Origin: a bacterium
GTDB lineage: Bacteria; 4484-113; JAFGCY01
Direction of reading: 5' to 3'
DNA length: 64,000 bases
Assembly (NCBI GenBank): GCA_020849855.1
Contig: JADZFO010000006.1
Span: forward strand, 7,982-71,981
The notes under the pieces are model-generated. The model ran no database searches and had not been told where the DNA came from. It saw only the letters and a list, made by a program, of their open reading frames with translations. Made by a program: the position numbers and the translations under genes. Shown here one piece after another: positions 43,023-51,830 of the stretch; the first letter of the stretch is position 1, and the number at the start of each line of letters is the position of its first letter.

Positions 43023-44237
43023 TTGCAGGGCGCATTCACCAGCCCGTCAGACTTGCTGCGTCTATGGCGCAGCGCTTTGGCGACCCGCGCTGAGAACCCG
43101 CTGCTGCTCTACTGGCGCCGGCTGGACGCCCAGCGCCACGCCCGCAGCCCCTGGTACGCCCGCAGCCCCGGCATGATGCTGTTCGCGCTGCTGCTGCTCA
43201 TACCCTTTTGTGCCTTTCTCGTTGTCACGATAGATTACCTGCTCAGCCTGCCGGCCGAAGGGATCGCGCGGATGCAGATGGCGCAGAGCGTTGTGCGGCC
43301 CATACTGCTTACCGCCGGGCTGATTGTGCTTGCTGCGCTCTTCTTTTATCTGCTCTCAGCCCTGCAGGACTCCGCGCGGCTGGCGCTGTCTTTTCTGGAG
43401 CCTCAGCCCGCAGGGCGCATCCACAAGAATCTGGATGACCTGCTGGCAGTCTCGCCACTGAGCAGCGCGGAGGCCCTGCTGGGGCTGCTGCTGCACTCGC
43501 TGCGGCGCCTGGCCCTGCCGCTGGGCCTGCTCTGCCTGGCCTGCGCCGGCTTCTTCTGGTTTGCCTTTGAGGACATTGCCATCCCACTGGATGTTTCCAC
43601 GCTGACTGAGCCTTCAGGTGCAGCCCCGGCGCTGCTGCCACTGATCGCACTGCAGACCTGGGCCTCCGGGATGCTGGCTGCTCTGTGCAGCATCCTGTTG
43701 CTGACCAGCCTGAGTGAATCCGGGCGTGCCAGTGTGCTGCCGGTCAGTGGACCTTATTTCTTCTGCGCCGGCCAGGCTTTCCTAAGTCTGCTGCCGGTGT
43801 CAATCGCCATGGACAGCTATCAGCCCTATGGCCCCTATCTGGCGGAAAGCGCCGGGCCCTTGCTGGGCCTGAGTGCCTGCTCTGTGCTGCTTGGCCTGCT
43901 TGCGCTGTATCTGGCGCGAAGGCTGCCCTGGCTGCGCCTGGCTCTTGGTCACGCACCGGGCCTGCCCCAGATGGCCGTCTTCGCATTGCTCCTTGGCTAC
44001 AGCACTCTGGCAGGAGAGGAGAGCATCGCCTTTGCGCTCCTGCCGGCCGTGTTGGCCTATCCGGTATACCTGCTGAGTGTGTTCAATCCCCTGCCGCTGC
44101 TGCTCTGGCTGGGCGAGAAACCGCTGTTCGCGCTGCTGCTCGGTGGGCTGAGCCTGTGTTTTCAGCTGCTCTATGCCCTTGTGCTGAGCGGCTTCGCGCA
44201 CGACGCGATCCAGCGCCGCAAGTGGGGTGCGGGCTGA
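43023..44237 (+). CDS. Module protein A2: polytopic membrane protein
   Basis: The 404-residue paralogue of A1 has the same layout and motifs (RAENPLLLYWRRLDAQRHAR, SFLEPQPAGRIHKNLDDLLA, VSPLSSAEALLGLLLHSLRR, GFAHDAIQRRKWGAG). The start was placed at TTG 43023 because it matches A1 and sits just after TATAAT; an in-frame TTG at 42996 lies upstream of the -10 box. It overlaps B2 by one base in TGATG. Like A1 it resembles an ABC-2-type permease without its ATPase. Confidence 0.78.
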   Translation: MQGAFTSPSDLLRLWRSALATRAENPLLLYWRRLDAQRHARSPWYARSPGMMLFALLLLIPFCAFLVVTIDYLLSLPAEGIARMQMAQSVVRPILLTAGLIVLAALFFYLLSALQDSARLALSFLEPQPAGRIHKNLDDLLAVSPLSSAEALLGLLLHSLRRLALPLGLLCLACAGFFWFAFEDIAIPLDVSTLTEPSGAAPALLPLIALQTWASGMLAALCSILLLTSLSESGRASVLPVSGPYFFCAGQAFLSLLPVSIAMDSYQPYGPYLAESAGPLLGLSACSVLLGLLALYLARRLPWLRLALGHAPGLPQMAVFALLLGYSTLAGEESIAFALLPAVLAYPVYLLSVFNPLPLLLWLGEKPLFALLLGGLSLCFQLLYALVLSGFAHDAIQRRKWGAG

Positions 44238-45610
44238 TGCGCGGGCGAGGGTCAGTGCCGAAGCAGAGATACAGCCTGAGCTGGCAACGCAGGCAGCAGC
44301 TGTACTGGATCAGCGCATGGTGCGGGCTGGCTTTGATTCCTGTTGCACTGATTGGCTGCCTTATCTGGATCGCCCGCCCTGCCAGCGTCAGTATTGACGC
44401 TGGTGATGAGCTGCTGAATGAGGCGATAGGCCTGTCGCTGGCAGCTGGCGCGGGCGGCGGGGAAGGCTTCCTTACATATCCTTTGCAGATAAGCGGCAGC
44501 AGCTTGGAACAACTGGAGCGCAGATATTCGGCACATCCGCGCCTTCAGGAGTTTGCCACTTTTGTAGTTCAGGATGGTCAGCAGTCAGAATGGATCTACG
44601 GCCGTCAGCGCAATCCGATGCTGCTGCAACAAATTCGCAAGGGAGCAAAAAGCCCGGCCCTGCTCTGGCTTGGCCTGACTGAACAGCGTGAGTGGTGGAG
44701 CGTTAAGCTTGATTGCTTTGCGGATCTTGATTACACGCGACGCAATTCAGCGAGCTACAACGCCGAAGTACTGAACCGCCAGCTTGAGGCAGCGCTGCAG
44801 CAGGAACATGGGGCCGAACTTGCCGCCTGGCAGATGGAGCTGGAAGGCCTGACGCCGGACAATGCTGTCTGCCACTATTACCGCGCCGCGCGGCTGGCGG
44901 AGACTGGCTATACAAAGGAAGCCCTGGCTGAACTGTCAGCAGGCAATGCCCTTCCGGAGTGCCGCTTCCCGCTGCGCTATCCGATTTCGCTGCTGCATGA
45001 ACAGATCGCGAGCGGAACGCAGCCCCGGGACAAGTCCCTGGGCGCGCTGCTGGCCGCGCTTGAGTACTCTTCAGAGGGCAGAATCGGCAGCCTGCACGAG
45101 GAGTGGTACTCGCTGCTCTTTACGCAGTTGCTGGCGCAGCAGGATGTTGAGGGTATCGGTGTTCTTGAGACTGCTTTGCTGCGCCTGGCCCGGGCTGAAG
45201 GGGTTAAGCAGGAACACTGCGGCGAGATACTTGACTTCCTGAGCACAAGCACGGGGACCTTGGGCGCCACCAGTGCAGGAGCGTCAGGCGGCAAAGGGTC
45301 GACCTTGCAGCAGCACTGCAATGACATTAACTCCCTGCGCGTGCAGCTTGGCTTTCTATACAACCAGGGGCTGGTTAATGTGCCGGCCGGCGGCCAGTAC
45401 CAGGGCCTGCGGGCCCTGCTCCTTCAACCTTTGATTTATGAGGACTATGAGCGCCTTGTGCGCGAGCAGTACTACTCCGACGCGATTAAGTTCCGTCGCG
45501 CAATCCAGCCCGGCGGCAGTCTGAATGAGAAGCTGAAGTCGCTGGAAGGCTTTGACTACAGCGCCTGGATCAAAGCCAGCCCGGGCGGTCTGGTTGCAGC
45601 CCGCCAGTAA
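44237..45610 (+). CDS. Module protein B2: anchored extracytoplasmic helical protein
   Basis: The 457-residue paralogue of B1 has an N-terminal span (WCGLALIPVALIGCLIWIAR), a TPR-like middle (CHYYRAARLAETGYTKEALA) and a C-terminal SLNEKLKSLEGFDYSAWIK matching the B1 ending. The two B proteins are clearly homologous but diverged more than the A proteins. Start ATG 44237 lies inside TGATG at the end of A2. It is the last gene before the nos region. Confidence 0.8.
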   Translation: MRGRGSVPKQRYSLSWQRRQQLYWISAWCGLALIPVALIGCLIWIARPASVSIDAGDELLNEAIGLSLAAGAGGGEGFLTYPLQISGSSLEQLERRYSAHPRLQEFATFVVQDGQQSEWIYGRQRNPMLLQQIRKGAKSPALLWLGLTEQREWWSVKLDCFADLDYTRRNSASYNAEVLNRQLEAALQQEHGAELAAWQMELEGLTPDNAVCHYYRAARLAETGYTKEALAELSAGNALPECRFPLRYPISLLHEQIASGTQPRDKSLGALLAALEYSSEGRIGSLHEEWYSLLFTQLLAQQDVEGIGVLETALLRLARAEGVKQEHCGEILDFLSTSTGTLGATSAGASGGKGSTLQQHCNDINSLRVQLGFLYNQGLVNVPAGGQYQGLRALLLQPLIYEDYERLVREQYYSDAIKFRRAIQPGGSLNEKLKSLEGFDYSAWIKASPGGLVAARQ

Positions 45611-46125
45611 CAGAAGTAGCGGCAGCTTTCCCAGCGAATGGCTCGGACCCGCGAAGGCCTTGACGAGAGGCGCGTTGGCCAATAAAAGCGGCCGCCACCT
45701 GGAGCTGGCTGCCATCCTGCCCACCCTGATACCTTGATGCCTAGCTACAGCGGGCAGCTATTTGCCAGCTGCGGTCGAGCTTTAACCCCGCAGATCAATC
45801 GCCCGGTGGTACTGGATAGCTTCTGCGACTTGATATTAGTGTGTGATTCTCGACCTAGAATCCCCCGCAGACGTGGCGGCTCTTAACTGGGTTCGTACAC
45901 ATACCTGACATCTGTGCAGGTCAGTCAGCCTGACTCCTCATCACAGCAGATCGCGACAACAGAGTAGTTCTACAGACTCCCGTGATTGCTGAGCTCTCCC
46001 ATAACTACGCAAACAGAACTCCCGTAGGAGGAATTCGCCTGATTCCGATAAATCCGAGAATAACGATATTGACAATCTATTTTATTCTGGTATTCTAGTA
46101 CTTGATTGCGTCTTTGGAGGAAGGC
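45611..46125. other. Intergenic region of 515 bases, visibly less GC-rich
   Basis: No convincing ORF is present. Composition drops toward its right end. It holds a 6-base hairpin (GCAGCT/AGCTGC near 45754-45772) and, at its right end, the promoter and inverted repeat of the rrf2-nos operon. The rest shows nothing I can name. Confidence 0.6.
46057..46096 (+). promoter_or_regulatory. Promoter and inverted-repeat operator of the rrf2-nos operon
   Basis: TTGACA (46069-46074), 16 bases and TATTCT (46091-46096) form a near-consensus sigma-70 promoter. A 7-base inverted repeat AGAATAA (46057-46063)/TTATTCT (46082-46088) brackets the -35 element and is the natural candidate for an Rrf2 operator, giving autoregulation. 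Confidence 0.65.
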
Positions 46126-46686
46126 ATGCCAAGGGCACTCAACATTTCAGAAGCGGCCGCCATGGCCTTGCATACCATGGTGGCTTTGGCCGGCACGGAG
46201 TCAGCTCTGACTTCGCGCGAACTCGCAGCCCGCCTGACCCGCTCTGAGGCCCACATGTCCAAGGTGCTGCAAAGACTGGTAAAGGCTGGTTATGTAACCT
46301 CAATCCGCGGACCACACGGCGGATTCATGCTGTCGCGGCCTGCCGTAGAGATATGCATGCTTGACATTTACGAGGCCATTGACGGCAAGGTCGGAGATGT
46401 CGCCTGTACCCAGACGCCGCCAGTCTGCGACGGTGTGTCATGTGTCTTCGGCCGCCTGGTAAGTCTGATCAACAGACACGTCAGGGAGTACCTTGGCGCC
46501 ATCCGTCTGGATGAGCTCACATTGATCGCTCCAGGCCAGCTAGTGCGAAACGGTCCTCCGATAGTCCTGAGCAAGGAGTGCTCCTGCGGCGGCAACTGCG
46601 CCTGCTCAGACCGCAAAAAAGGCGCATCGGGCGGCAAAGCTGAAAAGATCAAGCGCATCGCCGCTGCAATGAGGGTTCCAGAATGA
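46126..46686 (+). CDS. Rrf2-family regulator (NsrR/IscR type)
   Basis: This 186-residue regulator has a winged-helix domain (ALTSRELAARLTRSEAHMSK then LQRLVKAGYVTSIRGPHGGF) and the three-cysteine Fe-S region ACTQTPPVCDGVSC, as in NsrR and IscR. An extra C-terminal cluster CSCGGNCACSD is unusual. GGAGG lies upstream of ATG 46126. The gene heads the nos operon: its stop overlaps the next start (ATGA), so it likely senses NO, N-oxides or redox state and controls the operon and itself. Confidence 0.88.
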   Translation: MPRALNISEAAAMALHTMVALAGTESALTSRELAARLTRSEAHMSKVLQRLVKAGYVTSIRGPHGGFMLSRPAVEICMLDIYEAIDGKVGDVACTQTPPVCDGVSCVFGRLVSLINRHVREYLGAIRLDELTLIAPGQLVRNGPPIVLSKECSCGGNCACSDRKKGASGGKAEKIKRIAAAMRVPE

Positions 46687-48593
46687 GCGATCAGATCTAT
46701 CAAGTCAGCCTGCCGGACACGGCCTACTGGACTGGGCGGATTCCCTGCCAGATGGCTTGTCCTGTTCTTACCGACTGCGGCCGTTATGTCCAGCTCATCT
46801 CCGAGGGCCGCTTTGAAGAAGCATATTTAACCGCGCGCGCCCCCAACCCGACCGCTTCAATCTGCGGGCGCGTTTGCGCGGCGCCATGCGAAGACAAGTG
46901 CCGTCGGGGTCTGTTCGACGCGCCGGTGAGCATCAGGTCTCTGAAGCGCTTTGTGACCGAGCGCTATGGCATTGAGTCCCGACAGCCGGATACGCTGCAA
47001 CGCCTGCTTGAAGGTGAGAAAGACCCAGGCAACAAGTGGCTCTGGCACCTGAGCAACTTCCCTGAAGAGTTGCGTAAAGCCGGCGCGGACAGGAAAGTAG
47101 CCGTCATCGGTGCCGGTCCGGCCGGTCTGGGGTGCGCACATGACCTGGCGCTGATGGGCTACAGCGTGACAGTCTTCGAGGCAACTTCACGCGGCGGCGG
47201 CATGGCCTACCACGGCATTCCGGAAGTCCGCCTTTCTCGCAGCCTACTTGAGAAGGAGATCGACTTCATCGCCCACCTCGGCGTTGATTTCAAGTACAAC
47301 ACACCGTTGAGCAGGGAATATGGCCTGTCCGAGCTTCGCGCTGAAGGCTATGAGGCGGTCTTCCTCGGCATCGGCCTGCAGAAGGGCCGCGGCCTGAATT
47401 GCCCCGGAAGTGATCTGGACGGCGTGGTTCGCGCAATTGAGTTCCTCATCAATATCAACAATGGTTACCGAGTGCCCCGGGCGAAGAAGGTCCTGGTTCT
47501 GGGCGGCGGACTCGTTGCCTTTGACGCCGCGCGAATGGCGCTGCGCGCCATGACCGCCGAGGAGGCCCTTGACGAGCAGCAAGGCAGCAGCCTGCACACA
47601 GCGATGGACGCGGCCCGTATCGCGGCCCGTGCCGGAGCGGATGTGACGCTGGCCTGCCTGGAAAGTTATGCCGAAATGCCGGTAACCAGAACTGAGCAGG
47701 GCCGCGAGGAATACGAGGACACCGAAAGGGAAGGCATCCGATTCCTGATGCAGAGGGGAGTCGCCAGCCTGATTGGCGACGCAGGGCAGGTACAGAAAGC
47801 ACGGCTGATCGGGGTGCAGCGCACCTATGATGAGGCCGGCCGCTTTGCACCTGTTTTCGACGAGGCGGTCCAGGAGGAGGTCGAAGCCGATCTGGTGCTC
47901 CTGGCCATTGGACAACAGGCTGACCTGGACTGCTTCAAGCCCGAAGACGGACTTGAGTTCACGCCCCAGGGGACGATCAAGATTGACAGCGAAAGCCTCG
48001 CGACGTCAGCGGCCGGGGTCTTCGCTGGTGGCGATGCCGCCTTCGGTCCGCGTAATTTGATCGACGGCGTGGGCGACGGCAAGCGAGCGGCTCGTTCCAT
48101 CGATAACTATCTGCGCGGCAAACGGCGCACGATCCGATTCAATCTGCGCTTTGAGAAGATCCCCACCCGCCGCTTTGAGCGTCCGGAAGACTATGACCAG
48201 GTTGTCCGACAGGCCCCTCCGACCAGTGACCTTGGACGCCGAAGCGGCATCAGTGAAGTCGAATACAGCTATGAAGAGGCACAGGCTATGCAGCAGGCTG
48301 AACGTTGCCTGGCCTGCCACATCCAGACCATCTATGACCCGCAGAAGTGCGTCCTGTGTAACCGTTGTGTTGATATCTGCCCGACCAACTGCCTGAAGCT
48401 TGTCCCCTATGAGCAAGTTCGCATCGATCACCCTGACATGGCCCCACTCTTGGAGATGTCAGGCGTGGATGCGGGGCAAACGCTGTCTGTAATGCTCAAG
48501 GATGACGAACGCTGCATCCGCTGCGGCCTCTGCGCCATCCGATGCCCGACTGACGCAATGACCATGGAGGTGCTTTACTATGATCAGCGCTAG
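46683..48593 (+). CDS. GltD-like NAD(P)H flavoprotein with N- and C-terminal Fe-S domains
   Basis: The 636-residue protein has an N-terminal Cys-rich domain of the dihydropyrimidine-dehydrogenase/GltD type (PCQMACPVLTDCG, CGRVCAAPCEDKC). An FAD site follows at VIGAGPAGLGCAHDL (about residue 140) and an NAD(P) site at VLVLGGGLVAFDAA (about 270). The C-terminal ferredoxin domain has two 4Fe-4S motifs (CVLCNRCVDICP, CIRCGLCAIRCP). It is predicted to move electrons between NAD(P)H and a redox partner, here presumably the Rieske/cytochrome b complex encoded next. Its end overlaps the Rieske start by 14 bases. Confidence 0.85.
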   Translation: MSDQIYQVSLPDTAYWTGRIPCQMACPVLTDCGRYVQLISEGRFEEAYLTARAPNPTASICGRVCAAPCEDKCRRGLFDAPVSIRSLKRFVTERYGIESRQPDTLQRLLEGEKDPGNKWLWHLSNFPEELRKAGADRKVAVIGAGPAGLGCAHDLALMGYSVTVFEATSRGGGMAYHGIPEVRLSRSLLEKEIDFIAHLGVDFKYNTPLSREYGLSELRAEGYEAVFLGIGLQKGRGLNCPGSDLDGVVRAIEFLININNGYRVPRAKKVLVLGGGLVAFDAARMALRAMTAEEALDEQQGSSLHTAMDAARIAARAGADVTLACLESYAEMPVTRTEQGREEYEDTEREGIRFLMQRGVASLIGDAGQVQKARLIGVQRTYDEAGRFAPVFDEAVQEEVEADLVLLAIGQQADLDCFKPEDGLEFTPQGTIKIDSESLATSAAGVFAGGDAAFGPRNLIDGVGDGKRAARSIDNYLRGKRRTIRFNLRFEKIPTRRFERPEDYDQVVRQAPPTSDLGRRSGISEVEYSYEEAQAMQQAERCLACHIQTIYDPQKCVLCNRCVDICPTNCLKLVPYEQVRIDHPDMAPLLEMSGVDAGQTLSVMLKDDERCIRCGLCAIRCPTDAMTMEVLYYDQR

Positions 48594-49125
48594 GACCAAG
48601 TCTGGCGCGGTTCGTCCTGGACTGGACCATCCTGTTCAGAACCCATCCAGGCTGCAGCAATCACGGCGCGACTTCATCGGTACGCTGGGATTCGCGACCG
48701 CTGCGCTGACCTGCGCGGTGCCGGCATGGATGTGCCTGCGCGCGTACGTTCCGAACGTACTCTACGAGCCGCCCCGACGGTTGAAGGTCGGTCCGCTGGC
48801 CCGATTTACTGAGGGTGCGACTTACCTTCCCGACCAGCGTGCCTTTGTCTTCCGCGAAAAGGACACGCTATTCAGTATCGGCGCGCGCTGCACACACCTG
48901 GGGTGCACCGTCCAGCTGGCGAAGATGCCGGAAGTCGAGGGCGGCTATGAGTTCCACTGCCCCTGTCACGGCAGCAAGTTCAGGGCCGACGGCACCAACT
49001 TCGCTGGTCCGGCGCCCTCGCCGCTTCCTTATTACACACTCGATATCGCCGCCGAAGACGACCAGCTGATCCTTGACATGTCTGTGCTGGCCGATAAGGG
49101 CTGGCGACTCACGGTGAGGAGCTAG
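48580..49125 (+). CDS. Rieske iron-sulfur protein
   Basis: The 181-residue membrane-anchored protein has an N-terminal span with RRDFIGTLGFATAALTCAVP, which resembles a Tat-type anchor. The 2Fe-2S motifs are CTHLGCTVQ and CPCHGSKF. It is the high-potential subunit of a bc-type quinol:cytochrome c complex and lies 2 bases before the cytochrome b gene. The bound quinol side and electron output to the pentaheme protein follow from its position. Confidence 0.93.
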   Translation: MISARTKSGAVRPGLDHPVQNPSRLQQSRRDFIGTLGFATAALTCAVPAWMCLRAYVPNVLYEPPRRLKVGPLARFTEGATYLPDQRAFVFREKDTLFSIGARCTHLGCTVQLAKMPEVEGGYEFHCPCHGSKFRADGTNFAGPAPSPLPYYTLDIAAEDDQLILDMSVLADKGWRLTVRS

Positions 49126-49127
49126 GA

Positions 49128-50555
49128 ATGGAGGGAGAAAAGAACAGATCTGTACCTGTTGACGTGGCCGCCAGCCCTGTTGACGCTGGATTGCCGGAGC
49201 CGCTCGGCCATGCCGTGGCCAGCGCGCCGATTGTCGCCTTCAAGCGCCGGGGTTTCCGACTTGAGGATTGGACCTGGAGCTGGTCCCCGCGCAGCGACCG
49301 CGAAGCCGGCGATGCTGTCGTCACCAATTTCATGCTGCACTGGTTCCCGAACAAGGTCAGTATGGAAGCGCTTTCAACCCGCTACCACTTCTGGCTGGGA
49401 ACGATAAGCGCGTTCCTGTTCCTTTACCTCACCATTACCGGCATCATTCTGATGTTCCTGTATGTGCCATCTGTCGAGCGGGCTTATCAGTCGATCAAGG
49501 ACATTGAGTTCGCCGTCAGCTACGGATCCTTCCTGCGGGCCACGCACCGGATAGCCGCGCACCTAATGGTGGCCTGCGTGTTTCTCCACATGGTTCGGGT
49601 CTTCCTCACGGGCTCATATAAGAACGGGGTATTGAGCAGGCAATTCCGGCCACTCAACTGGTGGATCGGCCTGGGAATGCTGATTTACACGCTGTTCCTT
49701 AGCTTCACCGGCTACCTGCTGCCCTGGGACCAGCTGGCCTACTGGGCCATCACTGTCGGAACAAACATCGCAAGGGCGATTCCCTACATCGGCGAGGCGG
49801 TCCGTTTCTTCCTGCTTGGCGGAACCGAGATCAACCAGAACACGCTGATCCGTTTCTACGTGCTCCACTGCGTGTTCTTGCCGGGGCTGCTGGGCGTCCT
49901 GTTCATTTGGCACATGTGGCGCATCCGCAAAGACGGCGGGCTGGCGGTGGACGACAAGTTGGCCTTGCAACAGCAGGCGACCCAGGTGCGGCCGACCGGC
50001 AGCAAGACGTATTCGCTGCTGGGGATCACCGCGGGACGCACCGCTACCGTCGAGGCGGCCCTGGTGGATGAGGAAAAGCATCAGGTCAATACCGTGCCTG
50101 TCATGCTGCGGCGTCTTTGGATCGTCGGCCTGCTGACTTTTGTGGTCACCGCTGGGCTGGCTGTGCTTCTGGGTTCGCCACTAGAGGAAGCTGCAAACCC
50201 GATGGTAACCCCAAATCCGGCTAAGGCGCCCTGGTACTTCCTGTGGCTGCAGGAGCTGGTGACTATTACCACTATCCACCTTGGCAAGTTGACGATTAAC
50301 GGTGGCTTCGTTGGTGGCATCCTGATTCCCATGGCACTGATGCTCTGGGGCTTTGCCGCACCGTTGATAGACCGCAGCGGGCGATCGGCTGTCGGCGTCT
50401 GGTTCGCCCGCAGCCGGCGCTGGCACAACATCGCATTCATTGTGGCCTGCGTACTGGTGATTGTTCTGACTTACATCGGAACCTACATGCGCGGCCCCAA
50501 CTGGCAGATCATCTGGCCCTGGGAGCCCTGGCCCCAGGAACCGCCGCAGCTCTAG
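49128..50555 (+). CDS. Cytochrome b of a bc-type complex
   Basis: The 475-residue protein has eight or nine spans and the two-heme ligand pattern (ATHRIAAHLMVACVFLHM; later VLHCVFLPGLLGVLFIWHMW). The quinol-site loop reads NPAKAPWYFLWLQELV, in place of the PEWY motif of mitochondrial cytochrome b. N- and C-terminal halves are fused, unlike b6/subunit IV. It passes quinol electrons to the Rieske protein in this operon. Confidence 0.93.
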   Translation: MEGEKNRSVPVDVAASPVDAGLPEPLGHAVASAPIVAFKRRGFRLEDWTWSWSPRSDREAGDAVVTNFMLHWFPNKVSMEALSTRYHFWLGTISAFLFLYLTITGIILMFLYVPSVERAYQSIKDIEFAVSYGSFLRATHRIAAHLMVACVFLHMVRVFLTGSYKNGVLSRQFRPLNWWIGLGMLIYTLFLSFTGYLLPWDQLAYWAITVGTNIARAIPYIGEAVRFFLLGGTEINQNTLIRFYVLHCVFLPGLLGVLFIWHMWRIRKDGGLAVDDKLALQQQATQVRPTGSKTYSLLGITAGRTATVEAALVDEEKHQVNTVPVMLRRLWIVGLLTFVVTAGLAVLLGSPLEEAANPMVTPNPAKAPWYFLWLQELVTITTIHLGKLTINGGFVGGILIPMALMLWGFAAPLIDRSGRSAVGVWFARSRRWHNIAFIVACVLVIVLTYIGTYMRGPNWQIIWPWEPWPQEPPQL

Positions 50556-50564
50556 GGAGGCAAT

Positions 50565-51818
50565 GTGTTCAAGCGTGACAAACTGGTTCTTGCCTTGGTG
50601 GCGCTGCTCAGTGTGCTGGTGCTGGCCGCCGCCGCCTGGAAAGACTACAATCCGATGTGGATCTTCTACCAGCTTCAGTTCAGGTCGCTGGTGGCTGAGA
50701 AGCTGGGCCCGGAAAAAGCGGCTGCAGTCAAGCTTGGCGTCCAGCAGATCTGGCTGCCTGAAGCAGGCCGCGTCGACCGCTGCGTCAGTTGCCACCAGGG
50801 TGTAAGCTGGGCCGGGCTTGAAGACGCCCCGGAGCCATACCGCAGTCATCCGGTTGAGCCGCTGAAGAACCATCCGGTAGAAAAATTCGGCTGCACTTTC
50901 TGCCATGGCGGACAGGGTCCGTCGACCATACTGCCGGATGCGCATGGCTGGATCAAACATTGGAAGGACCCTCTGCTGGATAGTAAGATCGGCACGGACT
51001 ACCAAATGAAGAACCCATTGGGCTTCATGCAAATAAAGTGCAATGTCTGCCATAGGTACGACCGCAAGATCGAAGGTGCTGACTACATTAACCGGGCCAA
51101 GTCCCTGGTCGAGGAGAAGGGTTGCCGTGCCTGCCACACGATCAATGAGCGCGGCGGCGCCATTGGCCCGGACCTGACCTGGATTGGCGATAAGCACGCG
51201 GAGCAGTACGACTTCTCCCGTCTGACAACCTATCCCTCAGTCTTCAGCTGGCAAGTTGGACATCTCCAGGACCCCAAGTCCTTTGCGCCCGACACCATCA
51301 TGCCGCAGTTCGGTTTCTCAACCGAAGACAGCCAGGCCCTGGCCCTGTTGCTACTAAGCTGGAAAAAAGAACACGTCCCGGCCAGTCTGATGCCTGGCAT
51401 GCAGCTCAGGGACCAGCCGACGCCCGAAGAAGCGGAGAAAGAGCGGATGATGCGTGAAGGCGAGGGCCGGTTCTTCGTGGAGAAGACCTGCTTTGTCTGC
51501 CACGACGTCAGCAGTCTAGGCATCTTCAGCGCGACCAAGATCGGCCCGGACTTGGCCATCGCCGTTGAAGATGTCCCGCGGCGCTTTGGCCGCACGCTTG
51601 AGGACTTCCTGCAAAGCCCCAGCGGAACCATGTCGGTTGTCCTGAGCAAGCAGATTCCGTTGACCAAAGAGGAACGGAGCGAGGCGGCACGACTGCTGCA
51701 GTTCGCCTACCAGAAGCACCTAGAGCAGCAGAACAAGCCGGCCGAGGCACCGGCAGCAGTAACTGATCCCATCGAAGGTTCCGCCGCGGGCACGGCGACG
51801 GATGAAGCAGCAAAGTAA
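50565..51818 (+). CDS. Pentaheme membrane-anchored c-type cytochrome
   Basis: The 417-residue protein has an N-terminal span (LVLALVALLSVLVLAAAAW) and five CxxCH sites near residues 73, 110, 159, 187 and 309 (CVSCH, CTFCH, CNVCH, CRACH, CFVCH). Methionines that could serve as axial ligands are spread through it. The GTG start follows GGGAGG. It replaces a single-heme cytochrome c1 as the likely electron carrier from the Rieske protein to NosZ. Confidence 0.92.
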   Translation: MFKRDKLVLALVALLSVLVLAAAAWKDYNPMWIFYQLQFRSLVAEKLGPEKAAAVKLGVQQIWLPEAGRVDRCVSCHQGVSWAGLEDAPEPYRSHPVEPLKNHPVEKFGCTFCHGGQGPSTILPDAHGWIKHWKDPLLDSKIGTDYQMKNPLGFMQIKCNVCHRYDRKIEGADYINRAKSLVEEKGCRACHTINERGGAIGPDLTWIGDKHAEQYDFSRLTTYPSVFSWQVGHLQDPKSFAPDTIMPQFGFSTEDSQALALLLLSWKKEHVPASLMPGMQLRDQPTPEEAEKERMMREGEGRFFVEKTCFVCHDVSSLGIFSATKIGPDLAIAVEDVPRRFGRTLEDFLQSPSGTMSVVLSKQIPLTKEERSEAARLLQFAYQKHLEQQNKPAEAPAAVTDPIEGSAAGTATDEAAK

Positions 51819-51830
51819 GCGGAGGATGAT

